Shown: piece after piece, positions 34,175 to 45,933 of the stretch
Layout: each line of letters begins with the position of its first letter
Position numbering within the stretch: the stretch's first letter is position 1
Origin: Mycocentrospora acerina
Lineage: Eukaryota > Ascomycota > Dothideomycetes > Pleosporales
Assembly: GCA_022701365.1 (NCBI GenBank)
Contig: JAKUHH010000201.1
Span: forward strand, 1,116,001 to 1,180,000
Reading direction: 5' to 3'
Length of the DNA stretch: 64,000 nucleotides
The notes under the pieces: generated by a model
Told to the model about the DNA's origin: nothing
The model's input: only the letters and a program-made list of their open reading frames with translations
The model's database searches: none
Made by a program: the position numbers and the translations under genes

Positions 34175-35976
34175 ATGTCTAAGCCCAATGGCACCAACGG
34201 TACCCCCGCAGCGGAGCTACCCCTCAACCGCGCCGACGAAGTCAAAGACGTAGGTGATACTTTTGCTCGGAATTATCTTCCGAGTATTCCGACGACAACA
34301 TGTCGAGACCTGTAGCACTCTGCTCGTCCAACGTTCTATTAGTCCAATGTATCCGTACTGCATCTGATTTTTTCGGTAGTTGTTGAACGCTATTCAAGAT
34401 TTAATTATTCCATTCATTGCATCTGCGGATCAGGATGCATTGACAAAGCATACGGGCCATGGGCTTCAAGTCAAAAGCGGACGGCCTCGTACCACACTCG
34501 TGGAACATCACCCCCCGAAGAAGCTGGACAATTTGCTGAGTGAAGACCTGAGTATTAGGGAAGAGAAAGGCGGCAAGGAAGGTCTTGTGAAGATTGTGGG
34601 AACAGTGCTCAAGTACAGTGTGAACACATGGGATCAAGGTTTCATGGACAAGCTGTATGGAAGTACAAACGCAGTATGTATCGACATGCAAGCCCAGCAG
34701 TGATCAATTGAACTCAGAATTGTATCTATTAACACGAAGTAGGTGGGACTGGTCAGCGAGCTCATTCTCGCGACACTAAACACAAACGTACCGTTCTTCC
34801 TCCCTCATTCTTTTACATTTGGAAATAACATCTTCATAGGTGCATGTGTACCAAGTCTCCCCCGTTCTGTCCCTCATCGAAAAACGCACTACCAAGTACC
34901 TTGCAAATCTCTTCAACTTCCCATCCACACATTCTGGCGGTATCTCCCAGCCTGGTGGCTCAGCATCTAACAGCACCGCGATTGTCATCGCACGAAACAC
35001 TCTCTATCCAGATACCAAAACTGAAGGTAATGGATCACATAAGTTCACCCTCTTTACCTCCGCACATGGCCATTACTCCGTCGAAAAAGCAGCAAACCTC
35101 TTCGGTCTCGGTAGCAAAAACGTAATACCAGTACCCGTCGATGCCATCGGCCAGATGATCCTTTCCGAGCTTGAACGCCTTATCGAGGAATCAAAAGCCC
35201 GGGGCGAAACCCCCTTCTTTGTCAATGCCACCGCGGGCACCACCGTCCACGGGTCCTTTGATCCCTTCGCTGCCATCTCAAAAGTATGCAAAGCACAGAA
35301 CCTCTGGCTGCATATCGATGGCTCATGGGGCGGCCCCGTCGTCTTCAATGCCGAGCTCCGCGCATCGCGTCTCGCCGGCGCCGAACTCGCAGACAGCATT
35401 GCCATTACACCGCATAAAATGCTTGCCGTGCCCATGACATGCTCCTTCCTTCTCGGTCGCGACATGCGAACCTTCCACAAAGCACTTACCCTCCCCGCAG
35501 GTTACCTGTTCCACAATGAACCCAGTACTAGTGTCGATGACATCTATGACCTTGCGGATCTCACCCCCCAGTGTGGCCGTCGCGCAGACTCGCTAAAACT
35601 CTTTCTCAGTCTGCAATACTACGGCGCGCAGTACTTCTCCGACCTCATCGCCAAGGGATACGAGAACGCAGAGTATCTGCTCTTCGCACTCAAAAAGAAT
35701 GGCAATTTTGTCACAATCAGCCCAGAGCCGTTGCCGTGCTGGCAGGTATGTTTCTACTTTGCCAAAGGTGGGAAGCTTGGCGAGGACGCAGAGGCGAACG
35801 GAAAAACAACGGCTTCGGTGGCCAATCGGTTGATCAGCCGTGGATTTATGATCGATTTTGCACCAGGAGAGAAGGGCAAGTTTTTCAGGGTTGTGGTGAA
35901 TGGTGGGACAAGGAGAGGGACGTTAGATGGGTTGGTAAAGGCGTTGGAGGAAACGGCAGGTGAGTTGGGATATTAG
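34175..35976 (+). CDS. Group II PLP-dependent decarboxylase (GAD/CSAD-like)
   Basis: Predicted 516-residue cytosolic enzyme decarboxylating an acidic amino acid. Exons 34175-34249, 34380-34673, 34743-34787 and 34840-35976 join to 1551 nt. The PLP site is complete: HGHYSVEKAA stacks on the cofactor, the aspartate is in HIDGSWGGP (about residue 298), and the Schiff-base lysine is in ITPHKM (Lys331). The glycine-rich ISQPGGSASN motif is present. No calmodulin-binding tail is seen. The sequence is closer to animal GAD/cysteine-sulfinate decarboxylases than to bacterial-type GAD. Substrate could be glutamate, aspartate or cysteine sulfinate and cannot be decided by eye. The third exon is only 45 nt; its splice signals and phase fit. 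Introns are 130, 69 and 52 nt. Confidence 0.87.
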
Positions 35977-36966
35977 ACGATGATTCATTTTGGTGTGGGA
36001 GGATGATGGATAGAAGGATAGAAGGATAGAAGGATAGAAGGATAGAAGGATAGAAGGATAGAAGGATAGAAGGATAGAAGGATAGAAGGAGCTTGGGATT
36101 AGAACATTGTCTCTGAATTCAACACGGAGATGTGATGTGGAAGACGTTGTAAATAGATTTTTGATGTACTACGGCATGTACACACATATCAGTCACTCCC
36201 TTTATTATTTTTCATGATGCTTGACTTTCTCGGAATTTTGATAGTACTTCTAACACTTCTCATAGCAAGGAGCGTGCAGAAGATACGTCTTTCTTGCATC
36301 ACTCCGCGTGTATCTGTAAAACGACCCGATGACGTTCAACACTAAGCCACACGATTTTATATGAAACCACTGGGGTCGAATCGCGAAATCTATATCTAAT
36401 AGACGCATTGTCTGATGTGCTATCGTAACACCTAATCATCTTGTGTTCCAATGTCATATTTCTCGTTTCGGGTCAGTTTCACGTGTAGGGCGGGAAATCT
36501 TCAACACACTTCAGGGTTTTTTCCCAAAAATAATAAGGAGCACTTAAGTCCTGGGATTAATCTCCAGGCAACAAGGGACTTTATTTGTCTGCCGCCCGTT
36601 TGCACCCTCCCCCATCATTTCACCGTCTTGATCAGCCCCCCCGGCTGCACACCGCCAAGATGCGCTAGATGGTTCACAAGGCAGGTACACGGTAGTACAA
36701 CAATAAATCTTTCGCGCTCGGCCCTCCCTCATCTTCTGTTACGTTCAATTACAGTCTCTACTGCCTCCTTTTGTTTCAAGCTCCTCAAGTCGGCTCGGCC
36801 CAGTCTCTCCTTCCAACAAATACCCAACTGCTGGACAGTCAGTCACTCATTTCTTCAAGTCGGTTGTGCTCATACTTTGGTTCAATTTGTCACCAAACAA
36901 TAGTCACATCTGTTCGATATTCCACATAATAGTATCTACTTCAAATCATTGACTTTGTCCGTCACC
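35977..36966. other. Intergenic region with 8-bp tandem array
   Basis: About 1 kb between the decarboxylase and the GH17 gene. Just after the decarboxylase stop lies an array of GATAGAAG units, listed separately. The right half is the GH17 promoter and 5' leader, where several 60-150 codon open frames have no recognisable content. Confidence 0.5.
36009..36089. repeat. (GATAGAAG)n tandem array
   Basis: About ten perfect head-to-tail copies of an 8-bp unit, starting 33 bp after the decarboxylase stop codon, so probably transcribed in its 3' UTR. The array is uninterrupted, which suggests recent expansion and length variation between strains. Confidence 0.92.
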
Positions 36967-38411
36967 ATGAGGATCATTGATTTGGCCGGCGGCCTTGCGG
37001 TGAGCTTTCTATTGGGCACTGCGAGTGGACGTCCTCTTAGTAAGTTCCTCCATCAGTGTAGTGTGTTTTGAAAAACACGAAAGAATTTGTGGCATACACT
37101 GGAGTACCCCCACGCTCCCTTGCGTCGTAACATGATAATCGTGGCTGACTACTTTCAGAGCGCACTGTTGTCACCGAGGTCGTCTATGTCACTGAGATAG
37201 TGGCTGATGCTGTCGTGTACGTCGACGAAAATGGCGCGCCTTACTCGACGACGACCATCAGCAGGATCTCTAGCACCATTGCTTCGGTGGTTGTGACTCC
37301 AACGTCTTCATTGGCAAGCTTGGCTAGTACAGAGCCTTCTCCCGCACCTCAAGTGACATACATTTCAACTTCGTCTACTCCAACTGCCCTGCCAACATTC
37401 GTCTACATCTCAGAGGAACTGAAGCCCACTGCTGTCGATGTCAACACACAGAGTACTTCTGGGAGTCGTTTTGACGAGTCACGGGTCACCAAGTCCGCTG
37501 CCATTGAGTCGGTCTACGTTCCTGTGCCTTCTCTTTCACCTCCGCCTTCACCGCTGTCGAATTCGGAGGCACCTTTACCCTCCGCGGTCAAACAGGATAC
37601 GCCTTCTGGAGGTCTCCCTATGGGTATCACTTACGACCCCTTTACTGGCTCCGGGGGTAATTCTCGCTGCAAAACCGAAGCGGAAATCGCTGCTGAATTT
37701 TCCAAGATGAAGGATTATAGGATTGTTCGTATCTACGGTATGGGCTGCAACATCATCCCTCTTGCTATGCAAAACACTCTCAAAAATGGTCAGAAGCTCA
37801 TGGCAGGTGCGTACCTCACCAATCGGGGCAACGGTGAAGATCTTGGGCAGGTTATCCAGGCTATCAATAGCGCAATTGATCAATACGCTGGCGGCAACTG
37901 GGAAATTATCCAACTATTCTCTGTTGAGAACGAGAGGGTCAATGACCATGATATGACTGCTTCTGATGTCGTCGGCGCCATTCAAAATGCCCGTGGGCAG
38001 CTGCGAGGACTTGGATACAACGGTCCTGTTGGTGCGGTAGAGACAGTTCCAGCTACCATTGACAACCCGGCTATTTGTGAAGCCTCTGATGTGGTCATGG
38101 TCAATTGCCATCCATTTTTTGATGCCAACACGGAAGCGCACAACGCTGGTGCGTTTGTCAAGTCGCAGCTTGAACGGGTGAAATCAGCGTGCAAGACCAG
38201 CCGTGTGGTTGTGACTGAGTCTGGATGGCCGCATCAAGGCGACGCCAACGGCGCAGCTGTTCCATCACCCGAGAATCAACGCGTGGCGCTTGATTCCATC
38301 CGTAGCCAATTCGGGTACGACATGTTCCTTCACAACGCCTTTGACTCGACCTGGAAGTCAGACTCGTCATCGTCGTTCAATGCCGAGCGCTGGTGGGGCG
38401 TGCTTCAGTGA
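36967..38411 (+). CDS. GH17 cell-wall beta-1,3-glucanase/transglucosylase
   Basis: Predicted 441-residue secreted wall enzyme of the Scw/Bgl2 GH17 group, which cuts and rejoins beta-1,3-glucan. Exons 36967-37039 and 37159-38411 flank a 119-nt intron and join to 1326 nt. Residues 1-22 are a signal peptide (MRIIDLAGGLAVSFLLGTAS). A Ser/Thr/Pro-rich stretch of about 140 residues with a VVYVTEIV start, as in other wall-bound Scw-like proteins, precedes the catalytic domain from about residue 179 (GITYDPFTG). The acid/base Glu is in FSVENERVND (Glu283) and the nucleophile is in VVVTESGWPHQGD (Glu378). The domain ends NAERWWGVLQ. No GPI signal is seen. The exact reaction cannot be told from sequence. 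Confidence 0.9.
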
Positions 38412-39685
38412 GTACATTGGATGCTTTGGAGGGTATCTTTTGATCAGGCTGTTTGACGATTCAGAGTACGATGTGGTCTAAGCAAGTATTCACTTGATGA
38501 CATGTGTAGCATGCCACTGGCAGCCGAGGTCTGGCCATGTTTATGCAAGGCATTTTTGAGATATTATGCATTACGAAGACACGGATTATGTAGTTATGTC
38601 ATGTAAATTTAGTCTATGAAAAATCCCTCGCAGTCAATAAAGTGGCTGTAGTGATACTTCTCTGGCGGTTAAAGAATTCAGCTACGCCAAACACATGCAC
38701 AAAAGCGAGAGCGAGCACGAGACCGAGTCTCAACCAACCAGCCGCCACGACAGCAACAATAACAACAACAACAAAAGCCCCAAGCGTCACAGACCCACCC
38801 ACTAACCCATCCACACAAACAAACGAATCCACCCGTCGCAAACTCCACCCGTCTGTGCCACCCCTTCTCCACTCTCCTCCCTCTCCCCACTGTTGAAAAA
38901 AATTTAATCTCCACTATATTATCCAAACATTTTGATTCAAGCAATGTGCAGTGCGAGGATTTGTCCGAACTCATTTCTTGCCTTTTACCAGAAGTGACCG
39001 CGAGTCCCGCACAAGACTGCACTTGATTGAATCTTTGGAACCTATTTACATTAAGCTGTACCTTGGTGCATGTTTTTTTCTTCTCTTTTTTATTCTTTTT
39101 TTTTTTTTGCCTAGTGATTGGTTGATGTGATAGGAGGAGGGAAGGGTCGTTGGTTCGAGCCGTGTGGGGGGAAGGAAGGATTCTTCTCTTTGTATTTTTT
39201 CTGCAAAAAAAAAAAAAAATTAAAAATCGTTCAAACTATATTTTTGTCTGGGGGAGGAGGGGGTTTAATAATATTTTGAAAAGAGAGAGAGAGAGAAGGT
39301 ACATATAAGGTGTGTTTTTTATAATATAAATTTATTGCAAGACTTTTTTTTTTTTTAAATTTTGTGAAGATATTATAGTGTTTTGTTCTGGGTAGTGGAA
39401 CGGCATTTCTTCCTCTTCTTCTCGTGGTAGGGAAAGATGGATAGGTATGTATGTGTGTATATAAATATTCATGTATGATTACTCACTCACTCACTCACTA
39501 TATACACACAGATGCATCAAATAATAAGAATCAAGACAGCCACTTTCATACACAATGTTTAAAAAAAAACCGCTATCCAACTTAGTTACGCCTAATCATA
39601 CATAATCAAGTCATTCATGAAACAGTCGCAATACAATTCGTTTTTTTTCCTCATCGTCTCCATCCATTGCAGTGCTTTCCTTTAT
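38412..39685. other. Low-complexity convergent intergenic region
   Basis: 1.27 kb between the 3' ends of GH17 and NUP159. From about 39.05 to 39.55 kb it is AT-rich, with T and A homopolymers of 9-13 nt, a GAGAGA run near 39282, TATA/TGTG runs and CTCA repeats near 39480. A CAA/ACA-rich stretch lies near 38750. No gene is supported. Confidence 0.6.
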
Positions 39686-42600
39686 TTACATGGCCACCGT
39701 GGTTTTGACGCCCCTCTGCACAAGTGCCTTCTTCAGTCCCGTGGCAACAGTCTTCCTCTTCCGGGCTGTCTGTCGCAGGGTGTCAATGTTGTCATCGACC
39801 AGGTCGCCCAGGCGTGCGAGTTCATTGCCAGCTGGCGCGGGGCTGCCTTGTGGGGTGAAGAAGAGACCGTAGCCCTTGCCTGTCGGGGTGGAGTCGACGT
39901 CTGGTGTTAGGGCGCGGCGATTCAGCTCGCTCAGACTCATGCGGCCACGGGTTGTGGGCGGCGTGGCAAAGGGTGTGTCGGCTGTGCTGTTGCGTAGTGC
40001 GGTACTGCCGCGTCCGCGTCGGGGAGTCGTTGCGCCGGCAGTGCGCGAGGAAGAGAGGGATGAGTGGGCCGAGTCTGCGAGGCTGATTTTGCGCAGCTGG
40101 CCCTCGAGAATGGCAATGTCATTGTTGCGCTTCTCAGCGAGGGCAATCATCTTGTTGACCGTCTTCTTGACTGCGTCCATGGTTGGCACGGCGGCTGTTT
40201 TTCCCTTGTCCGCATTGTGCGAGGCGAGTCGTGAGCGGAGGACAAAGGCGGCTTCTTCGGCTTGGTTGAGCAGTATGAGCAGACGGGCGTAGTCACTGCG
40301 CAGGGCCTTTTGGCTGTCTGCCAGCTCCTTGGGCAAGGGCGCCCTGCGCTGCGAGTCAATCTTTTCGGGATCCTTGCGATTGAGTATTTGGCGGCGAATG
40401 TCATTGAGGCGCGTCATGAACTTGGCCTTTTCATTGAGCAGACGACCGAGCAGATTGAGCTTGGCAAACACATCGCCAACTCGACCAACATCCAGTTCCC
40501 GCTCGAGCTCGTCTTCCAGCGCTTTCAAGTCTTGGATTTCACAGAAATTCCACTTTTCAAACCATGACCCGTCCACATCGTCACCCTCGACTTCCTCAAG
40601 AGCTTGCCGGTTGACCTTGTGGCCCGGTTGGGGCTGCTTGTGATATTGTGTGAATGCCTTGAGCGAACGTGCGTTCCAGCCGAGCGCATCAACCATGGCA
40701 TTGATGTCCTTGTACACCATCTCAATCTGTGCAGCGGTGCCAGTCTTGTTGTTCGCACCGCCAGTGTAGCTCTGGAAGGCGACAAAATCGTCCAGCGTCC
40801 GCCTTGGCTCAATCTTCTGCCCAAGCCGAGCGTGCATGCGCTCGGCCTCGTCATCTTCTAGATCAGAAACTTGCGGTTGTTGTGTCGGTGGTTTTGAGCT
40901 TAGAAGAGAAGCGCTCAACGAACTGCCAGGAGTGGCGAGTGGCTCTCTTCGTGGTCGAACGGCCGGCGTCGAAGCAGAGCGCAGGGGACTAGGCGAGCGG
41001 AGATTTGCTTTTTCGCGATTTGTCGGAGCTGGGAAGAGTGGCACTGGAGGGGCAGAAGGCTGGTTTGTCTTGCTTTGACCGAGTGAGAATGGGGTCTTTG
41101 ATGACTGTTGGCCGAATAGTGATGGGCCTGTCCGTGCTTGCTGGGCGGTGTTGGGCCTAGGAATCTCGCCGAAAAGCGAAGGCCGAGCTGGAGATGTACT
41201 TCTACCAGACCGCGAAGTTGCTTCTGACTTGACTACTGGAGGCGTTGGTGCAGGCGGGTAGTTGTGTGGTGAGTTGGCGACGCTGTTTTGGATTGTATAA
41301 TTGCCAAGTTTGGAGGGTCGAGAGACGGGTGCTGCATTAGGAGTTGTTGCCTCCTCATCCTCGTCTTCTTCCTCGTCCTCATCATCTTCTTCTTCTTCCG
41401 AGCCCTCGTCCATCTCTTCCTCTCCATCTTCGTCTTCCGCTTCTTCGACTGAGAACCCTTCCTCGCCATCCTCATCGTCAAGCGGCGATGCCTCGGGGGA
41501 GGAACTGGGAGCCTCGACGTTTACGGGAGGGCTTCCGGCAATGGGAGGAAGGTCATCGTCGACTGGCTTCTGTGGTTTGACTTTGGTGAAATCTGGGGGT
41601 AGTGGTGCATCGTCTTGAGCAGGGGTCTTTTCTTTGGTTGGCGGGGGTGCCTTGGGAGTGGCGCTTGGGAAGAATGATGTCGGTTGCTTTGGCGGCGAGG
41701 CAGGTGTAGTAGAGGTACCCCAAGGTGCCGGCTTCCCAACTTTTTCTGTTGGAGTTGCTGGGACCTTTGGAGCACCACCAAGCGTGGAAGCAAAGTCGCT
41801 TCCAAAGAAGGACCCACTAGAGGCTGCAGGCTTTGCTGGATCATCCTTTGCGGTGCCATCGCTGGCAAAGGACGTTCCGAGCTTGAACCCCCCTGCAAGG
41901 CCAAAGAGGTTGTTTGACTTTTGCGGCGGGGCAGCCTGCGGTGTTGGTGTGACCTCGTCTCTCTTTCGGTTTGGCGCGTCTGCGTCGTTGTTCGACCCGA
42001 ATGAGGATGTGGGCTTTCCAAATAAACCCCCTTGCTGCGACGGAGTGTTGGTGAAGGATGGAGCCGTAGATCCAGTGGTGGAGCCAATGGTGACTGTAGA
42101 GCCAAAGCTAGGCTCAGTCTTGGTCCCATTTGCTGCTCCTGCAAAACCGGACTTTTGCTGTCCCTGCCCAAGAGAGGCAAAGCCTGACGGAGCAGCAGCA
42201 CTACCACCGCCGAGACTGCCAAAGCTGGACTGTTTGCCCTGACCTAGCGAGCCAAATCCTGACTGCGCACCGTTGGCGCTACCAAAGCTAGAGAGCGTTG
42301 AACCCGTGTTAGTCTGGCCAAATTTGGCAAATCCTGACGAGCCGTTGGCAGAGCTGGAGAAGGGATTTGCAGCGGGTGGTGGAGTCTGTGAAGCTGGCGA
42401 AGCAGTGCCCCAAGGAGACTGCTTGCCCACTACTCCACTGGTTGCGCCAAAGGTCGAGGCACTTCCAGTACCAATTGCCGAAGTAGAGCCAAAGGCTGGC
42501 TGGGCAGGTTTTCCAAAAGCAGGCGCGGCGGGTTTCCCAAAGGCTGGTGTTGAGGATTGACCAAATCCTGGGGTCGAGGGCTGTCCAAAGCCCGGGGTTG

Positions 42601-44383
42601 TAGACTGTCCAAAGGCTGGTGTTTTGGGTTGTCCAAAGCCGGGGGTTGTAGACTGCCCAAAAGCGGGTGCTGCAGGTTTGCCAAAGGCGGGCGTTGTAGA
42701 TGCAAACGCCGAGGCGCCAAACTTTGGTGTGGAAGGGGCTCCAAATGAGGCTGCTGGTTTGCTGAACAGTCCCGCCCCTGGGCTGGATAACATGTTCTTT
42801 GCAGCTGGAGACGCTGTAGAGGGCTGTCCAAACGCGGAGCCGGGCTGCGAGGGAGTAGGAAGACGCGATTGGGGAGTGGAGACGGTTTCCGACTTGGAGT
42901 TGTCACCCCCGAAAATGAGGCCGGGGTAGCGGGTACCGGCCTCGATGGATCGGTTCCAGGCAACCCAGTATGCCGAAAGGAGACCCTGATGGGTGAGGGT
43001 CATGTAGGCAGGCAGCGGCCAAGGAGCCTGCTCAATCTCTTCCAGGGACGAGATTGGGCGCAATATCTTCTCTGTGCTGGAGAGATCCAGCGCCACTCCA
43101 ATCAGGGCGCTGTCGCCTTCCTCGCCAAACACCCTTCGCGGCAACGTGGCCTGGTACTTTTCGTCGAGACTTGTCATCATGTACTCGCCGCAGTTCTCCT
43201 GGTATGGCGAAATCTTCTTGCTTGTCGAGGTGAACAAGGCGACGGATTCGGTGTGTGAAGAGGTCAAGATGAGCATGTCGTCTAGGTCGGGCTCCCAGTT
43301 TCGCAGTCTTGCAAAGGAGAATCGCGGGGGAAAGTTGCGGGGTGGCAGGTCTTGCGAGGGAAGGAGCGGGTCCCAAGGAGTTGGGTGGAAGTCGAATGAA
43401 GTCCAGCCCTTGTTGCTCTTGACAATGTGGTATTTGCTGTCCTCGGTGTCCTGCATGAGCGAGCGGCCGGGGGAGTGGATGGTGAGGAACTCTTCGTTGT
43501 TGAGCCAGTACAGGCCAGAAACTGCGCGTGTTAGAGACGATGTCGAGAGTGTGTGTGTATATATATATGTGTGTGTGTATGTGTGGTTCAGGGCTTGTAA
43601 TGCGACATACCAATCCAGTCCTGCTCTACGTCTGGGGGGCGCGGAATCGTGCCCTTGAGCGTCCCGTTGGTCAGGAGTATGGAGCATGTCCCGTCCTGCA
43701 GGCCAATGACGACAGCTTTGCCCCTGGTGCTCCATGCCACGCAGTGGACGCCCTCGTCCTTGATCGTCCTCGTCTCTCCGTCAAGCACGTTGGCTATGAT
43801 GAGCTTCCCCGAGTCGGTGACGACGGCCATGTACTGCTCCGTGTCGGCGACTGGATTCGGGGCAAGGGCGCGCGCGGCAGCGCCTCCTGTTGCAATCTCG
43901 CGCTCGGGCTCTTTTTGCTGGCGCATGAGCTTGGCCGTGTCGAAGACGGCCAGACCGCCCTGGCTCTCGGCTGACATGACGAGGAAGTCGCCGTCTGCAG
44001 AGAAGACAACATGGCGCAGCTTGGGGACGGAGAGCGACACGTCGGGGGCAAAGTCGGACACGACGTCGTCGTTGTCGGCGTCCTTTTGGAAGGCCTTGCG
44101 CACGGCCTCGGTGGAGGCGACGATGAGGGTGTCGGGGCCGGCGGCGGCGAGGAGGCCCGGCTTGGAGGCGACGGCGAGGAGGGTGGCAGCTGGGGGAGGC
44201 ACGCTGTCCGAGGACCAGGGCGTGGGCAGGAGCTTGAGCTTCTTGGCCTGGGCGAGGGCCTTGAGGGCAATGTGCTGGGGCGGGTTAGCAGGCGACAGGT
44301 TGGCAACGGGCAGGCCTGGGGGCGGCGACGCCTACCTCGGTCTCAATGTCGGGCACCTCGCTGGCCAGGGCGGCAGAAGCCAT
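39686..44383 (-). CDS. NUP159: FG nucleoporin Nup159/NUP214
   Basis: Predicted 1515-residue nuclear-pore protein of the cytoplasmic face, where its N-terminal propeller recruits the mRNA-export helicase Dbp5. Exons 44336-44383, 43611-44274 and 39686-43521 join to 4548 nt. Residues 1-440 are a beta-propeller (PKLRHVVFSADGDFLVMS, VHCVAWSTRGKAVVIGLQDG). About 445-830 is an FG domain with many PAFGQ, PGFGQ, PAFGK and SSFGS repeats. An acidic run of Glu/Asp lies near 880-935. The C-terminal 350 residues are helical, with coiled-coil heptads that should anchor it in the Nup82 complex. Intron 2 (43522-43610) carries a (TG)n(TA)n microsatellite. The divergent neighbour is PUP1. Confidence 0.92.
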
Positions 44384-44921
44384 GGTGGCGCGTCGGTGTG
44401 TGGACCAGAGCTCGCGCGCGACGGAGTGTTGCGATTCACGGGCGGCGCAGAGGCATGGGATGAGGGCAGGGGAGGTGGAGAATGAGCGGGAGAGTTGGTG
44501 GGAGAATTAGCGGTGGTGGAGGTGCAGGTATTAGTAGCAGTAGTAGTGGTCGAGGCAGTGGCAGCGGCAGTGGTGGCAGCGGTGGTGGTGCCCGTAGCAG
44601 AGGAAAAGTCGCGTAGGCCGCGCTCGAGCTGGGATGCTTTGGCGCCGCCAGCCTAGACTGGACTAGAGACCAACGACGGGCTGGAGAGAGCTTCGGCGCC
44701 AAGGCGGGCACCTAGCTCGTCACGACAGCTTGTCCACGCCCGCCGCATCTGCCTGCCCCGACGACATATCATAGCGTAGCCACTGCACACCTGCTGCACA
44801 CACACTGCATACACACTACACACGCACTGCACATACGCATACACATACAAATACACACCCCCCCACACCTACACCCACACCCCCCACACCAACACCAACT
44901 CCAACACCCGCCCGCCACACC
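44384..44921. promoter_or_regulatory. Divergent promoter region NUP159/PUP1
   Basis: 538 bp between head-to-head starts. The PUP1 side is an almost pure CA-rich leader (CACACAC, CCACACC runs, about 44785-44915). The NUP159 side has GGT and GTA trinucleotide repeats near 44510-44590. No proteasome-type PACE element was recognised. Confidence 0.6.
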
Positions 44922-45933
44922 ATGGGCGGCTTCGACTTCTCCAACCACAACCGCAATGCCGCCCTGCACGCCCAGGGTGTGCCGCTGCCCAAGGCCACCA
45001 GCACCGGCACCACCATTGTCGGTGCCCTCTTCAACGGCGGCGTCGTCATTGCCGCAGACACACGCGCCACGAGCGGGCCCATTGTAGCTGACAAGGTACT
45101 TGAACATATACCCATTCACGTTGATGCTTGTACAATGCCCATGCCCAGACCTATATCCACATCTACACTTTTACCATATCTATACTTGTACCATGTCTAT
45201 ACTTGTACCATCCATACTTGTACCACTCTACACGGGAATGATCAAACACGCAAACACCCTACTTACGCCAGCATAGAACTGCGAGAAGCTCCACTACATC
45301 TCCCCCCAGATCTGGTGTGCCGGCGCTGGAACCGCCGCCGACACCGAGTTCACCACGGCCATCATCTCGTCCAACCTCGAGCTGCACGCCCTCTCCACAG
45401 GCCGCAAGCCGCGCGTCGTCACCTGCATGACCATGCTCAAGCAGCACCTGTTCCGCCACCAAGGCCACATTGGCGCCTACCTCGTCGTCGCCGGCGTCGA
45501 CCCCACCGGCGCCCACCTCTTCACCGTCCACGCCCACGGCTCCACCGACAAGCTGCCCTACGTCACCATGGGCTCGGGCTCCCTGGCCGCCATGTCCGTC
45601 TTTGAGACGCAGTGGAAGCCAGACCTGTCGCGCGAGGAAGCCATTAAGCTGTGCGCAAACGCCATCGAGGCCGGTATCTGGAACGACTTGGGCTCTGGCA
45701 GCAATGTCGACGTGGCCGTCATTACCGAGGACAAGACGACGCTGATGCGAAACTACATTTCCCCCAACACGAGGCAGCCCAAGCAGCGCAACTACCGCTT
45801 TGAGCGCGGCACCACGGCCGTCCTGAATGAGAAGATTATCACAAAGGAGGAGATTAACAAGTACGTCACGGTGCACGAGCTCAAGGATGATACTGTCCCA
45901 GCTACGGCTGAGACCATGGACATTGACACTTAG
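44922..45933 (+). CDS. PUP1: 20S proteasome subunit beta2 (Pup1, trypsin-like site)
   Basis: Predicted 276-residue catalytic beta subunit. Exons 44922-45095 and 45277-45933 flank a 181-nt intron and join to 831 nt. A 29-residue propeptide ends ...ATSTG. Autoprocessing exposes Thr30 of TTIVGALFNGG, the N-terminal nucleophile. The conserved Asp in AADTRAT and Lys in NCEKLHYI complete the active site, and GSGSLAAMSVFE is the conserved Ser/Gly loop. The C-terminal extension (KEEINKYVTVHEL onwards) is the arm that wraps the neighbouring beta3 subunit. It is acidic at its end (ETMDIDT). The intron contains 16-17 bp degenerate repeats. PSMB7 is the human counterpart. Confidence 0.95.
45159..45232. 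repeat. Degenerate 16-17 bp repeats in the PUP1 intron
   Basis: Four imperfect head-to-tail copies of a unit like CTATACTTGTACCAT inside the single intron of PUP1, which makes the intron long for this genome. They are probably minisatellite growth. They avoid both splice sites and the branch region. Confidence 0.75.

Noticed and set aside
41301..41618. Ser-rich plus-strand frame opposite NUP159
   Set aside because: It is the complement of the acidic Glu/Asp run of NUP159 and has no independent support.
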